In this document: positions 29,901 to 38,047 of the stretch, piece by piece
Numbering within the stretch: position 1 is the stretch's first letter
Layout of the letters: the number at the start of each line of letters is the position of its first letter
DNA from: an uncultured Bacillota bacterium
GTDB taxonomy: Bacteria > Bacillota > Clostridia > Peptostreptococcales > Anaerovoracaceae
Assembly (NCBI GenBank): GCA_949284065.1
Contig: CASDUO010000012.1
Location: 1 to 64,000, forward strand
DNA: 64,000 nucleotides
Direction of reading: 5' to 3'
The notes under the pieces: model-generated
Told to the model about the DNA's origin: nothing
Databases searched by the model: none
What the model saw: the letters and a program-made list of their open reading frames with translations, nothing else
Program-made: the position numbers and the translations under genes

Positions 29901-31250
29901 TTGAAAAAAGTGGCTTTTCATACTTTAGGGTGCAAGGTCAACGCATATGAGACCCAAGCCCTGAGGGAAGCATTCAGGAAAAGAGGATATGAAGAGGCCG
30001 CCTCCGGCGAGGCGGCCTGTGTTCATGTGGTGAACACGTGTACAGTAACAGCACAAGCCGACAAAAAATCCAGGCAATTGCTGCGGCGTATCCGCAGGGA
30101 AGATCCCGATGCCATCATCGTTGCGGCAGGATGCTTCCCACAGATGAAGCCCGAAGAAGCGGCGCTGTCAGGGAGGCCGGACATCATAGTGGGCAACGGG
30201 CGAAAGATCGATATGATCTGTGAAGTAGAAAAACTGTTGTCGGAAAGAGATCTGCCGGCGGGGGAAGGAAACAAAAAGACCATATCCCTTTGGGGCAAGG
30301 ACACCGTGACTTTGCCCTTCGAGGAATGGGGAATAGTGAGATCCATGGGATCCAGGACCAGGGCCTATGTGAAAATACAGGAGGGTTGTGACAGGTTTTG
30401 TTCATATTGCGTGATACCATACGCAAGGGGCGGCCCCAGATCCCGGGAGGAAGACCTCATACTGAAAGAGGCCCGGGCCTTGGTGGATGCAGGCTACAGA
30501 GAGATAGTGCTTACAGGGATAAACACGGCTCTCTACAAGGATCTTCCGGGACTTTTATCCAAACTTGATCTTATGGAAGGGGATTTCCGCATAAGACTTT
30601 CTTCACTGGAGCCCACTGTAGTGGATGGGGATTTTGTGAAGGGACTTTTAGAGTACGACAGACTTTGTCACCACCTTCACCTTTCCGTGCAGAGCGGCAG
30701 CAACAGGATATTGAAGGCGATGAACAGGTCATACAGCCGGGAGGATTATCTCAGGATAGTCGATATACTGAAGGATTTCGATCCTCATTATGGGATAAGC
30801 ACCGATGTGATCGCTGCTTTCCCAACAGAGACCGAAAGGGATTTTCAGGAAAGCATCCGTATCATAGAACAGGTGGGATTCTGCCGTGTGCACGGTTTCG
30901 GCTATTCAAAAAGGTCAGGTACGCCTGCGGCAGACATGGAAGGACAGATATCTGAAGAGAAAAAAAAGGAGAGGGTGGAAAGGCTGATTGAGGCGGGGCA
31001 GATATCGGCTGAAAGATTCTCCAAAGGTCTTGTGGGCACCACCTGTACAGTCCTGCCTGAAATTGACGATGGGGATGAAGAAAGGGAAAGATCCGGCATG
31101 AACAAAAGAGTTGACAGCTTTGAAGGATATACCGATAATTATGTTAGAGTTAAAGCGGAAGGGCGCCCCCCGGCAGATGGCGGTTTCGCAAGGGTAAGGA
31201 TAACGGAGGGCAGCAGCTTTGGAGTAAAGGGAGTATCAGAGGAGAAATGA
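29901..31250 (+). CDS. mtaB: tRNA (t6A37) methylthiotransferase MtaB
   Basis: A 449-residue radical-SAM methylthiotransferase that turns t6A37 into ms2t6A37. The N-terminal MTTase domain holds cluster Cys residues in GCKVNAYE, NTCTVT and AAGCFPQ. The radical SAM motif is CDRFCSYCVIPYARGGPRSR, and a TRAM-like domain ends the protein. The start is TTG at 29901 with ACAGGAGAA upstream. It overlaps nothing; the next gene begins 1 base after its stop. Confidence 0.92.
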   Translation: MKKVAFHTLGCKVNAYETQALREAFRKRGYEEAASGEAACVHVVNTCTVTAQADKKSRQLLRRIRREDPDAIIVAAGCFPQMKPEEAALSGRPDIIVGNGRKIDMICEVEKLLSERDLPAGEGNKKTISLWGKDTVTLPFEEWGIVRSMGSRTRAYVKIQEGCDRFCSYCVIPYARGGPRSREEDLILKEARALVDAGYREIVLTGINTALYKDLPGLLSKLDLMEGDFRIRLSSLEPTVVDGDFVKGLLEYDRLCHHLHLSVQSGSNRILKAMNRSYSREDYLRIVDILKDFDPHYGISTDVIAAFPTETERDFQESIRIIEQVGFCRVHGFGYSKRSGTPAADMEGQISEEKKKERVERLIEAGQISAERFSKGLVGTTCTVLPEIDDGDEERERSGMNKRVDSFEGYTDNYVRVKAEGRPPADGGFARVRITEGSSFGVKGVSEEK

Positions 31251-31251
31251 A

Positions 31252-31425
31252 ATGAAAAAAGGAATGATGGCAACATTCGTAACGGTGGCCGCCGCCAGCG
31301 TATTGTTCCTAGGGCTGGGAGTTTCAGGAGTCCTGGGAGAAGGTTTAGGAGACAAGCCTGCCTGTAACGGCGGTTCGTGTGCCATAAACTGGCAGAAAAA
31401 TATGATGGAAGAAAGTGGAGAATAA
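31252..31425 (+). CDS. Small exported or membrane-anchored protein, 57 residues
   Basis: A short open frame starting ATG at 31252 with GGAG at 31241-31244. It begins with two lysines, then a hydrophobic helix (about residues 6-28, FVTVAAASVLFLGLG), then a short tail holding a CNGGSC motif (two Cys with four residues between) and INWQKNMMEES. It looks like a signal peptide or membrane anchor with a tiny Cys-pair domain outside. I do not recognise a family. It lies between mtaB and the HIT gene with normal operon spacing. Confidence 0.6.
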   Translation: MKKGMMATFVTVAAASVLFLGLGVSGVLGEGLGDKPACNGGSCAINWQKNMMEESGE

Positions 31426-31458
31426 CTGAAAACAAGTGTTACGAAAGGCGATGGAATT

Positions 31459-31800
31459 ATGAGTGATTGTATTTTTTGTAAGATAGTGGACGGCGATATA
31501 CCATCGGATAAAGTATATGAAGATGACAGGATACTGTGTTTCCGTGACCTCGACCCCCAGGCGCCGGTCCATGTGCTTATGATACCCAAAAAGCACATAT
31601 CCTCGTGTGACGATATCAGTGATGACGATGCGGAACTTGCCGGATATATGCTCAGCATGGTGAAAAAGATAGCTGCGGATCTGGACCTGGAAAAAGGCTA
31701 TAGGGTAGTGGTGAACAACGGAGAATACGGACAGCAGACGGTGCCCCATCTACACCTGCATATATTGGGCGGACGAAAGATGACATGGCCTCCCGGTTGA
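31459..31800 (+). CDS. HIT-family nucleotide hydrolase (HinT-like)
   Basis: A 113-residue histidine-triad protein with the CxxC-type opening CIFCKIVDGDIPS and the active-site triad HLHLHILGGR near the end. HinT-type enzymes hydrolyse adenosine phosphoramidates and aminoacyl-AMP. The length is normal. It lies in the same run as mtaB and the thiamine kinase gene, with a 4-base gap to the latter. Confidence 0.92.
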   Translation: MSDCIFCKIVDGDIPSDKVYEDDRILCFRDLDPQAPVHVLMIPKKHISSCDDISDDDAELAGYMLSMVKKIAADLDLEKGYRVVVNNGEYGQQTVPHLHLHILGGRKMTWPPG

Positions 31801-31804
31801 TAGT

Positions 31805-32566
31805 ATGGGCCGGTCACAGGACAGCAAAGGCGAGATCGAGGAAGCGGATTTTAAGGACATGAAAGACAGATGTGTCGTCATCGCCGGGTTTTACGACGGT
31901 GGCATAGATGGAGCGAGGACAGTCGCTGACGAGATGGGGCTTTTCCCTGCAAAAAGCGAGGATGAGGAAGAAAGAGGTGTGCCCTATGTCATATCTGCCG
32001 ACAGAGGATATGATATAGCGGAACGGCTCGGGATAAGGACAGATCTGTTGGTAGGGGATCTGGATTCACTTGCTGAGGAAAGGATGGTAAGGGCAAAGGC
32101 ACGAGGCGAACTGCCTGAAACAGTGAGAGTGCCTGTGGAAAAGGATTTCACGGACCTTAGGCTGGCCCTTGAGGAAGCCAGGAAAAGAGGGTTTTCCCGG
32201 GTGGATATAATCGGAGGCATAGGCGGCAGGCCTGATATGACCATATCGAACATACAGGACATGGCAGGGTTCGCAAAGTATTTTTCGAGTGTGACCATGA
32301 CAGATGAGAACAGCGCGATGGAAATACTGGAAGGCCCGGGCAGTACTGTGCTCCGCAAGGACAGGGGAGAGTCTTTCTCGATTTTTTCACTCAGTGAAAG
32401 ATCTAAGGGAGTTTCAGAAAAAGGATCCTATTACCCCCTGGATGACAGTGAGCTCAGACGGGATTTCCCTCTGGGTGTAAGCAACAGGATACTAAGTGAT
32501 GAAGTCCGCATATCAGTGGAAAAAGGAACATTGCTCATAGTGCAACTGAGGAAGGAATATGACTGA
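31805..32566 (+). CDS. Thiamine pyrophosphokinase
   Basis: A 253-residue protein that makes thiamine diphosphate from thiamine and ATP. Typical TPK features are SADRGYDIAERLGIRTDLLVGDLDSL, the VEKDFTDLRLALEEA segment and GGIGGRPDMTISNI, followed by a C-terminal beta domain with SGxxYPL-like KGSYYPLDDSEL. The first 18 or so residues precede the usual domain start, and a downstream ATG at 31859 cannot be excluded. A terminator follows. Confidence 0.88.
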   Translation: MGRSQDSKGEIEEADFKDMKDRCVVIAGFYDGGIDGARTVADEMGLFPAKSEDEEERGVPYVISADRGYDIAERLGIRTDLLVGDLDSLAEERMVRAKARGELPETVRVPVEKDFTDLRLALEEARKRGFSRVDIIGGIGGRPDMTISNIQDMAGFAKYFSSVTMTDENSAMEILEGPGSTVLRKDRGESFSIFSLSERSKGVSEKGSYYPLDDSELRRDFPLGVSNRILSDEVRISVEKGTLLIVQLRKEYD

Positions 32567-32580
32567 TAGATACATATCCG

Positions 32581-32603
32581 ACAGCCTCTGAGAGGCTGTT
32601 TTT
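32581..32603 (+). terminator. Terminator after thiamine pyrophosphokinase gene
   Basis: ACAGCCTC (32581-32588) and GAGGCTGT (32592-32599) form a perfect stem around TGA, followed by TTTT. Confidence 0.85.
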
Positions 32604-32706
32604 CATTTACGGGTCGGACGGTGGCAATGACCGCACGTCTGCTGTTTTCGCATAGTCGATGCCTTCTGGATAATGGCGAGAAGTCATATGAATGGAGGTG
32701 ATATAT

Positions 32707-33087
32707 ATGAAAGCACCCGGGTTTGATGACTTTATTGTATTTACCAATTTCGAAAATGGATTCACAAGATTGCCAATGAGTGATATAGCATACATAGAGC
32801 TGTCATACAGACGCAGCTTTGTGAACCTCAAAAGCAGGATATCAGTGGAGGTCAAAGAGGATGGGGAAGCTATAGAGAGTCAGTTGAACGAGGACTTTTT
32901 TCGCGTCCATTCCTATCTGATCATCAATATGTCCAATGTGCGGGAAATGAAAAACGGAGAGTTGCTTTTCGACGGCGGCAGGATGCTGCATATCGGCAAA
33001 GGCTCCTATGTGAAAGTAAAGAAGAGGGTACTCGCATATTATGCTGAGGAAAGAGAGAAGAGAATAAAAAAGGACAGAGAAGCCTGA
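32707..33087 (+). CDS. Stand-alone LytTR DNA-binding domain protein
   Basis: A 126-residue protein that is essentially one LytTR domain: DIAYIELSYRRSFVNLKS, then FFRVHSYLIINMSNVREM and a basic end. There is no receiver domain in front and no membrane segment behind. LytTR proteins bind direct repeats and often regulate bacteriocin or surface genes, and orphan ones can be constitutive or autoregulatory. The ATG at 32707 is chosen because GGAGGTG (32694-32700) lies seven bases upstream; an ATG at 32692 would overlap this site. Confidence 0.82.
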   Translation: MKAPGFDDFIVFTNFENGFTRLPMSDIAYIELSYRRSFVNLKSRISVEVKEDGEAIESQLNEDFFRVHSYLIINMSNVREMKNGELLFDGGRMLHIGKGSYVKVKKRVLAYYAEEREKRIKKDREA

Positions 33088-33223
33088 TGTATTCGCGGTG
33101 GTGATGAGACACCGCGATTTCTTTTGACGACACAAACATATACAGTTCCCGTCCGTTGTCCAGAAGGCAACATTATAAAACGGATAACAGGTGAGATATA
33201 TCGCCGAAAAAATGAAGGGGCAG

Positions 33224-33979
33224 TTATTTTCGTACCACGATATTTTTCTTTATCATGTACTGTCTTATGCCATCTATTCCCGAAGCCATGGAGATGAGTC
33301 GGAACAGGTCTTCTTTTCCGGAGGGATCCCAAAGGGAGCCGGCCAGAGTCTTCACAGGAGTACCCTTGAAGGCTTTTGGATAAAGTGGGGTGCTTGAGCC
33401 TATCATGACTACCTGGGCATCGGGGTCGCACATTTCCAAAAGATCATCCGCAGTCCGGTTGACGGTAGTGGTGCCGCTGAGGAAGACGATATCACATCGG
33501 GGTATCATCTCTTTTTGCTTTTCCACAGGGTAAAGGGAATCATCATCTTTGCCTCTGTCGAACACTATGAATTCACAGTCATAAGGTTTGAGCATCATTA
33601 TGGCCGGAGGGATCATCCCGACCATGGCGACTTTTTCACCGCCGTTCAGATCGAGGCCGAAAGGAGTGCCGGTATCGCTTTCATCCAACTCGTCAACAGG
33701 AGCAGCCCCATTGATCACTGCGTTGCCGATGGCCCTCTGTAAGTCATCATCGCCTTTTACGATCCATTCTGCCACATCGGATGCGGGGCAGCCTACGACA
33801 TCGCGGACATAGGGAAAAGCTGAGCATCCTCCGGGCAGGGTTTCTCTGAGCACATAGGATACACCTATGGCACCATGATCCAGCTCTACGGCTATAAGGG
33901 AAACGCCTGCCACTATATCTTTTATCTGTCGGTTTTTCAAACAGTGCTGTGCCGTTTCCAATATGTTTTCATTGAGCAT
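33224..33979 (-). CDS. DUF364/DUF4213-domain protein
   Basis: A 251-residue cytosolic protein with an N-terminal DUF4213-like part (enolase-N-like fold) and a C-terminal Rossmann-like DUF364 part (VAMVGMIPPAIMMLKPYDCEFIVFDR and DIVFLSGTTTVNRT). Relatives are linked to metal chelation or metallocofactor genes, but the function is unproven. AAGGAGGC precedes the ATG. It is divergent from the response-regulator gene and has its own extended -10 promoter. Confidence 0.8.
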   Translation of the reverse strand: MLNENILETAQHCLKNRQIKDIVAGVSLIAVELDHGAIGVSYVLRETLPGGCSAFPYVRDVVGCPASDVAEWIVKGDDDLQRAIGNAVINGAAPVDELDESDTGTPFGLDLNGGEKVAMVGMIPPAIMMLKPYDCEFIVFDRGKDDDSLYPVEKQKEMIPRCDIVFLSGTTTVNRTADDLLEMCDPDAQVVMIGSSTPLYPKAFKGTPVKTLAGSLWDPSGKEDLFRLISMASGIDGIRQYMIKKNIVVRK

Positions 33980-34063
33980 AACGAGCCTCCTTGCTTGTTC
34001 GATACATAAAGGGTATCATCCTACATCCCGGACAGATGATACTTCATCATCATTCTAAAACGT

Positions 34064-34092
34064 ATTATATCACCGCTTCCTGTGAGTTCAAA
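34064..34092 (-). promoter_or_regulatory. Promoter of the DUF364 gene
   Basis: On the minus strand: TTTGAA (34092-34087), 17 bp, TATAAT (34069-34064), with TGA just before the -10 (extended -10). Confidence 0.65.
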
Positions 34093-34137
34093 CAGCAGAG
34101 GGCTTTCATCCGTTATCAGGCACGGGAGAGAAGTCTG

Positions 34138-34146
34138 TGCTATAAT
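34138..34146 (+). promoter_or_regulatory. Extended -10 promoter of the response-regulator gene
   Basis: TGCTATAAT at 34138-34146 is a perfect extended -10. No good -35 is seen 17 bp upstream, which such promoters tolerate. It lies 44 bases before the ATG at 34190. Confidence 0.7.
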
Positions 34147-34189
34147 GATGCGGTAGATCATAAATTGGAAAGCGAGAGGCATTGGTAAG

Positions 34190-34867
34190 ATGAAGATGGA
34201 CAGAAAGAAGATATTGATAGTGGACGATGATGTATATATAGGCGATATGCTGGAAGAGATCCTGGAAAAAGAAGGATATCAGGTCCTTCGCGCCTATTCG
34301 GGAACAGAAGCATCGATGATATTGGATAAAGAGGAGCCTCATCTGATGCTTTTAGATCTGATGTTGCCGGGTATGAAGGGAGAAGATCTGATAGAGGAGA
34401 CCCGTGACGTGCCGGTCATCGTAGTCAGTGCGAAGGTGGATATAGACAGCAAAGTGGAACTGCTGATGAAAGGAGCGGAGGACTACGTGACGAAGCCCTT
34501 CGATGTGAAAGAACTCCTGGCAAGGATAGAGGTGAATCTCAGAAGGGGCGCCTTCGCGGGAAAGAGCTCTCTTTTAGAGGCGGGAGATCTCAGACTGGAT
34601 CCGGGAAACCATCAGGTCATGGTCAAAGATCGGGAAGTGCGGCTGACTAAGACGGAATATGCTATCCTAAAGCAGCTTATAATCAACTATCCTCGCATAA
34701 TAACCAAATCTGTCATGTTGGATCTCATAAGCGGTGATACTCCCGACTGCACCGACAGCTCGCTTAAAGTCCATGTGAGCAATTTGAGACGCAAACTGGC
34801 GGCCGCTGACGGAAAAGAACGCATCGAAGCTGTGTGGGGCATAGGGTTCAAGCTCACCAGGGCGTGA
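34190..34867 (+). CDS. OmpR/PhoB-family response regulator
   Basis: A 225-residue two-domain regulator: a receiver with the acidic pocket (VDDD near 11-14), phospho-acceptor D56 in LLDLMLPG and Lys in YVTKPFDVKELLAR, then a winged-helix domain with LTKTEYAILKQLI and VHVSNLRRKL. It is the first gene of a regulator / ABC exporter / histidine kinase module (34.2-37.7 kb), similar in order to antimicrobial-peptide detoxification modules. It probably binds the repeat array at 34893-34949 (inference). Confidence 0.9.
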   Translation: MKMDRKKILIVDDDVYIGDMLEEILEKEGYQVLRAYSGTEASMILDKEEPHLMLLDLMLPGMKGEDLIEETRDVPVIVVSAKVDIDSKVELLMKGAEDYVTKPFDVKELLARIEVNLRRGAFAGKSSLLEAGDLRLDPGNHQVMVKDREVRLTKTEYAILKQLIINYPRIITKSVMLDLISGDTPDCTDSSLKVHVSNLRRKLAAADGKERIEAVWGIGFKLTRA

Positions 34868-34892
34868 TTTGCATCTGTTTCGCAGGATGGAA

Positions 34893-34949
34893 TCTTTACT
34901 TTTTCTTTACTTTTTTCTTAACCGTTTTCTTAACCATGTCGTGTTAACC
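34893..34949 (+). promoter_or_regulatory. Array of five direct repeats, probable response-regulator operator
   Basis: Five copies of a TCTTWAC/TGTTAAC-like heptamer start at 34893, 34904, 34916, 34928 and 34942, about one helical turn (11-14 bp) apart. Tandem repeats at an 11-bp period are how OmpR/PhoB-family dimers read DNA. The array ends about 30 bp before the ABC ATPase ATG and follows the regulator gene directly. Confidence 0.6.
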
Positions 34950-34980
34950 TTGAGGCAAATGATCAAAGGAGGCATGGAAC

Positions 34981-35895
34981 ATGGAGTATGTATTATCCGT
35001 TGAAGGACTGACAAAAAGATATAGGAATTTCACGGCTCTCAATGGGGTGGACATGAATGTGCCCAAGGGAGCTATTTATGGTTTTGTCGGAAAAAACGGC
35101 GCCGGAAAGACTACGCTAATAAGACAGATATGCGGCCTGCAAAGGCCTACTTCTGGAAAGTATTCTATCTACGGTATCCCCGGCGATGACAGAGAGATAA
35201 ACAGGGTCAGGAAGAGGATGGGAGCCGTCGTGGAGACACCTTCCATTTACGGAGACCTTTCCGCATGGGACAATCTGAGGGAGCAGTTCAGAGTACTGGG
35301 AGTCCCTTCATACGAGGATATAGGTGACCTTTTGAAACTGGTGGGACTGGAAAACACGGGAAAAAAGAAGGCAAAAAAATTCTCTCTGGGAATGAAACAG
35401 AGACTGGGCATAGCCATCGCCCTTGCAGGAGATCCGGATTTCCTGGTGCTGGACGAGCCCATAAACGGTCTGGATCCCCAGGGCATAATAGAAATGAGAG
35501 AACTGATACTGAAACTCAATAGAGAAAGACAGATAACGGTGTTGATATCCAGTCATATACTGGACGAACTTTCCAAGCTGGCAACCCACTACGGATTCAT
35601 AGACAAGGGAAGGATAGTAAGGGAGATCGAAGCCACAGAACTGGAGATGGAATGCAGGAAGTGTGTCATATTCCGGGTCACGGACATGAAGCTGTTTACA
35701 GGCATACTGGACAGGGTGGCTCCGGAGTATAAAGTGACAGATACGGACAAAATAGAGGTATATGGAGAATTCATACTGTCCGATATAGTTTTGGAGGCGG
35801 CACAGAAAGGATGCAAAGTTATTTCCATATCAGAGAAAGACGAAAGTCTGGAGAGCTATTATGTAAATCTTGTGGGAGGTGGAGAGAATGATTGA
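34981..35895 (+). CDS. ABC transporter ATP-binding protein (BcrA-like)
   Basis: A 304-residue ATPase: Walker A GKNGAGKTT, signature FSLGMKQRLGIA, Walker B FLVLDEPINGLDP, then a roughly 80-residue C-terminal part typical of the BcrA/DrrA group. It should energise the permease at 35954. Such systems export or detoxify peptide antibiotics such as bacitracin or lantibiotics; the substrate is unknown. AAAGGAGGC is the ribosome site. Confidence 0.9.
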   Translation: MEYVLSVEGLTKRYRNFTALNGVDMNVPKGAIYGFVGKNGAGKTTLIRQICGLQRPTSGKYSIYGIPGDDREINRVRKRMGAVVETPSIYGDLSAWDNLREQFRVLGVPSYEDIGDLLKLVGLENTGKKKAKKFSLGMKQRLGIAIALAGDPDFLVLDEPINGLDPQGIIEMRELILKLNRERQITVLISSHILDELSKLATHYGFIDKGRIVREIEATELEMECRKCVIFRVTDMKLFTGILDRVAPEYKVTDTDKIEVYGEFILSDIVLEAAQKGCKVISISEKDESLESYYVNLVGGGEND

Positions 35896-35941
35896 ACTGA
35901 TACAATTCATACTGATGACTTTGGTAGATACGATGTTATAG
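35888..35941 (+). CDS. Possible 17-residue leader/coupling peptide
   Basis: ATG at 35888 overlaps the last codons of the ATPase gene and is preceded by GGAGGTGGAG. The frame MIELIQFILMTLVDTML ends at TAG 35939-35941, just before the GGAGG of the permease gene. It is strongly hydrophobic. It could be a translational-coupling device or a tiny membrane peptide, or chance. Confidence 0.3.
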   Translation: MIELIQFILMTLVDTML

Positions 35942-35953
35942 GAGGCATGGACG

Positions 35954-36790
35954 ATGACTAAACTTTTATCTGCGAATTTTTCCAGAATGATGAAAAAGAA
36001 GATATTCTGGCTCTGCAATATATTCATGGCCCTTATGTGCGTCCTGTATATCATATCTTTCTATACCATGAAGCAAGAGGGGTTCGAAATACATATCGAT
36101 GAGATGGCATTCTATTTCACCATATTCATAGGCACCCTGGAGGCCGTGTTCATAGGGGTATTCCTGGGAGATGAGTACAGCAACGGGACCATAAGGAACA
36201 AGATAATAGGAGGTCAGAAAAGAAGCACCATATACATGGCAAACCTGATAACGGCAGTGGCGGCATCACTGATAATGATACTGTTCTACTGTATAGTGCT
36301 TTTTGCGGCAGGCATACCGGTATTGGGAGGTTTCGTAACAGATGTGGAACATCTGGTCATACTTGCGGCAGTATCGCTGTTGTCGACAGTGGCTACGGCG
36401 GCAATATTCACTGCTGTAGCGATGCTGGTGCACAGCAAGACCATAAGCTCCATAGCGTGTATAATAACCGTGTTCACACTGCTCATCGCGGCCATAAGCA
36501 TACAGATGAAACTGGATGAGCCCAAAGTTTACGAAGCTTATTCCTATCTTGATGAAAGTACGGCACAGGTGGTGGAGGTGCCTGCGACGCCCAATCCCGG
36601 TTATGTAGACGGCACCAAGAGGAAGGTATATGAGTTCCTTATGGATTTTTCACCTCAGGGACAGGTGTATCTTATAACAAGAGACCAGCCTGGTGAAGAT
36701 TATGATATAAAGATGCTTTACTCGTGTATAATAATAGTGTGCGTTACAGCAGGAGGACTCGTTGCTTTCAGGAGGAAAGATCTCAACTAA
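35954..36790 (+). CDS. ABC-2-type permease
   Basis: A 278-residue membrane protein with about six hydrophobic segments. Early GDEYSNGTIRNKIIGGQKR is the motif found after TM2 in ABC-2 permeases of the lantibiotic/bacitracin immunity type. A large loop (about residues 185-240) separates the last two helices. It forms the transporter with the ATPase at 34981. The ribosome site is AGGAGG. Confidence 0.88.
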   Translation: MTKLLSANFSRMMKKKIFWLCNIFMALMCVLYIISFYTMKQEGFEIHIDEMAFYFTIFIGTLEAVFIGVFLGDEYSNGTIRNKIIGGQKRSTIYMANLITAVAASLIMILFYCIVLFAAGIPVLGGFVTDVEHLVILAAVSLLSTVATAAIFTAVAMLVHSKTISSIACIITVFTLLIAAISIQMKLDEPKVYEAYSYLDESTAQVVEVPATPNPGYVDGTKRKVYEFLMDFSPQGQVYLITRDQPGEDYDIKMLYSCIIIVCVTAGGLVAFRRKDLN

Positions 36791-36823
36791 AAGAAAAGAG
36801 CCAGAGCCTTATCAAGGAGAGGT

Positions 36824-37738
36824 ATGATGTACAGTCTTGCGTTCATCGCCGTCCTGCTTGCCATAGTGGCCGCAGTGCTGGCGGTAAAGGTGCATATGCT
36901 GAAAAAGGCAGCAGACGAAATAGGAAAGGAATTGGAGGAGGTGCTCTCTTCCGATACCAATCTGCTCATAAGGATATCATCAGGTGACAAGCATATGCGC
37001 CGTCTTGCCGGAACGCTGAACGTCCAGCTCAAAGAGCTGAGAAGTGAAAAAAGACGATATCAGAGCGGCAACAGAGAGATAAAAGAGGCAGTGACGAACA
37101 TATCCCACGATCTGCGTACTCCTTTGACGGCCATAATGGGTTACACGGATCTTATCAGAGCGGAGGATATATCCTCGGATGCAGCCAGATACCTGGGGAT
37201 CATAGAAGGCAGGATAACGTCTCTGAGCCGGCTCACCAACGAACTGTTCGAATATTCGCTGATAGTTTCCGAAGAGGCGGTGACAACGGAAGAAGTAGAG
37301 CTGAACAGAGCTCTGGAGGAGAGTGTGGCAGGATATTACGGAGCCCTCAAGCAAAAGGGGCTGGAGGTACAGACGGATATCACCGGAACAAAAGTCATAC
37401 GGCATCTGAACAAAAGTGCTCTCTCCAGGATATTCTCAAATATACTCAGCAATATAGTGAAGTACAGTTCAGGCGATATGGTGGGCATAAGCCTTACCGA
37501 AAAAGGAGTGATATGCTTTTCGAATGAGGCGGAGACTATGGATCCTGTAATAGTCGGACGTCTCTTTGACAGATTCTATACCGTGGAATCCGGGCGTAAG
37601 TCTACCGGTCTGGGACTTTCCATAGCCAAGACTCTGACTGAACAGATGAAGGGCAGCATAGATGCCGTGTATGAGGAAGGCAGGCTGAAAATCTATGTGG
37701 TCTTTCCGGCACTGATAGAAAAAGAGGGAGCGAAATAA
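36824..37738 (+). CDS. Sensor histidine kinase with a single membrane segment
   Basis: A 304-residue kinase: one N-terminal helix (residues about 4-23), a linker predicted to be coiled-coil, the HisKA motif NISHDLRTPLTAIMGY with H95, an N box in IFSNILSNIVKYS and a G box in TGLGLSIAKTL. It has no outside sensor domain. In comparable modules the kinase reads the state of the ABC transporter rather than a free ligand (inference). It is probably the partner of the regulator at 34190. AAGGAGAGG precedes the ATG. Confidence 0.9.
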   Translation: MMYSLAFIAVLLAIVAAVLAVKVHMLKKAADEIGKELEEVLSSDTNLLIRISSGDKHMRRLAGTLNVQLKELRSEKRRYQSGNREIKEAVTNISHDLRTPLTAIMGYTDLIRAEDISSDAARYLGIIEGRITSLSRLTNELFEYSLIVSEEAVTTEEVELNRALEESVAGYYGALKQKGLEVQTDITGTKVIRHLNKSALSRIFSNILSNIVKYSSGDMVGISLTEKGVICFSNEAETMDPVIVGRLFDRFYTVESGRKSTGLGLSIAKTLTEQMKGSIDAVYEEGRLKIYVVFPALIEKEGAK

Positions 37739-37771
37739 CATTTTGACGAATATATGGATGATTTCATGAAC

Positions 37772-37799
37772 AAACCGGGCAGCTGCTGCCCGGTTTTTA
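37772..37799 (+). terminator. Terminator after the two-component/ABC module
   Basis: AAACCGGGCAG (37772-37782) and CTGCCCGGTTT (37786-37796) form a perfect 11-bp stem followed by TTT. Confidence 0.9.
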
Positions 37800-37941
37800 G
37801 ATATGGAGAGCGATATGGCTGTAGATTCAAAAATATTGTGCCGACTATGTCAAGAAAAGGACTATTTTTGCACAGGGTGTGATAATATATGATTGAAAGG
37901 ACTTTTGATAAGGAAAGCTGTGATATTTACGGAGGTACGCT

Positions 37942-38043
37942 ATGGACGAAAGAGAAATGAGCTTGAAATATGTGGGAGAATATATAGAGAGGGCAAGGAA
38001 GGCCCAGGCGGAATTTGAAAAAATGAGCCATTTGAAAAAATGA
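37942..38043 (+). pseudogene. Detached N-terminal part of the CoA-acylating aldehyde dehydrogenase
   Basis: A 33-codon frame starting ATG at 37942 with GGAGG at 37931-37935, the best ribosome site for this gene. It reads MDERE...AEFEKMSHLKK and stops at TGA 38041-38043. Removing one copy of the 17-bp repeat (38014-38047) fuses it in frame to the enzyme body as AEFEKMSQEEVD, giving a protein of normal length (about 460 residues). So this is the true start of the gene, cut off by a tandem duplication. Confidence 0.85.
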
Positions 38044-38047
38044 GCCA
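38014..38047 (+). repeat. Exact 17-bp tandem duplication that shifts the reading frame
   Basis: TTTGAAAAAATGAGCCA occurs twice head to tail (38014-38030 and 38031-38047) with no mismatch. The unit length is not a multiple of three. The second copy makes a TGA stop and an overlapping ATG (ATGA at 38040-38043), next to a run of six A. Confidence 0.95.
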
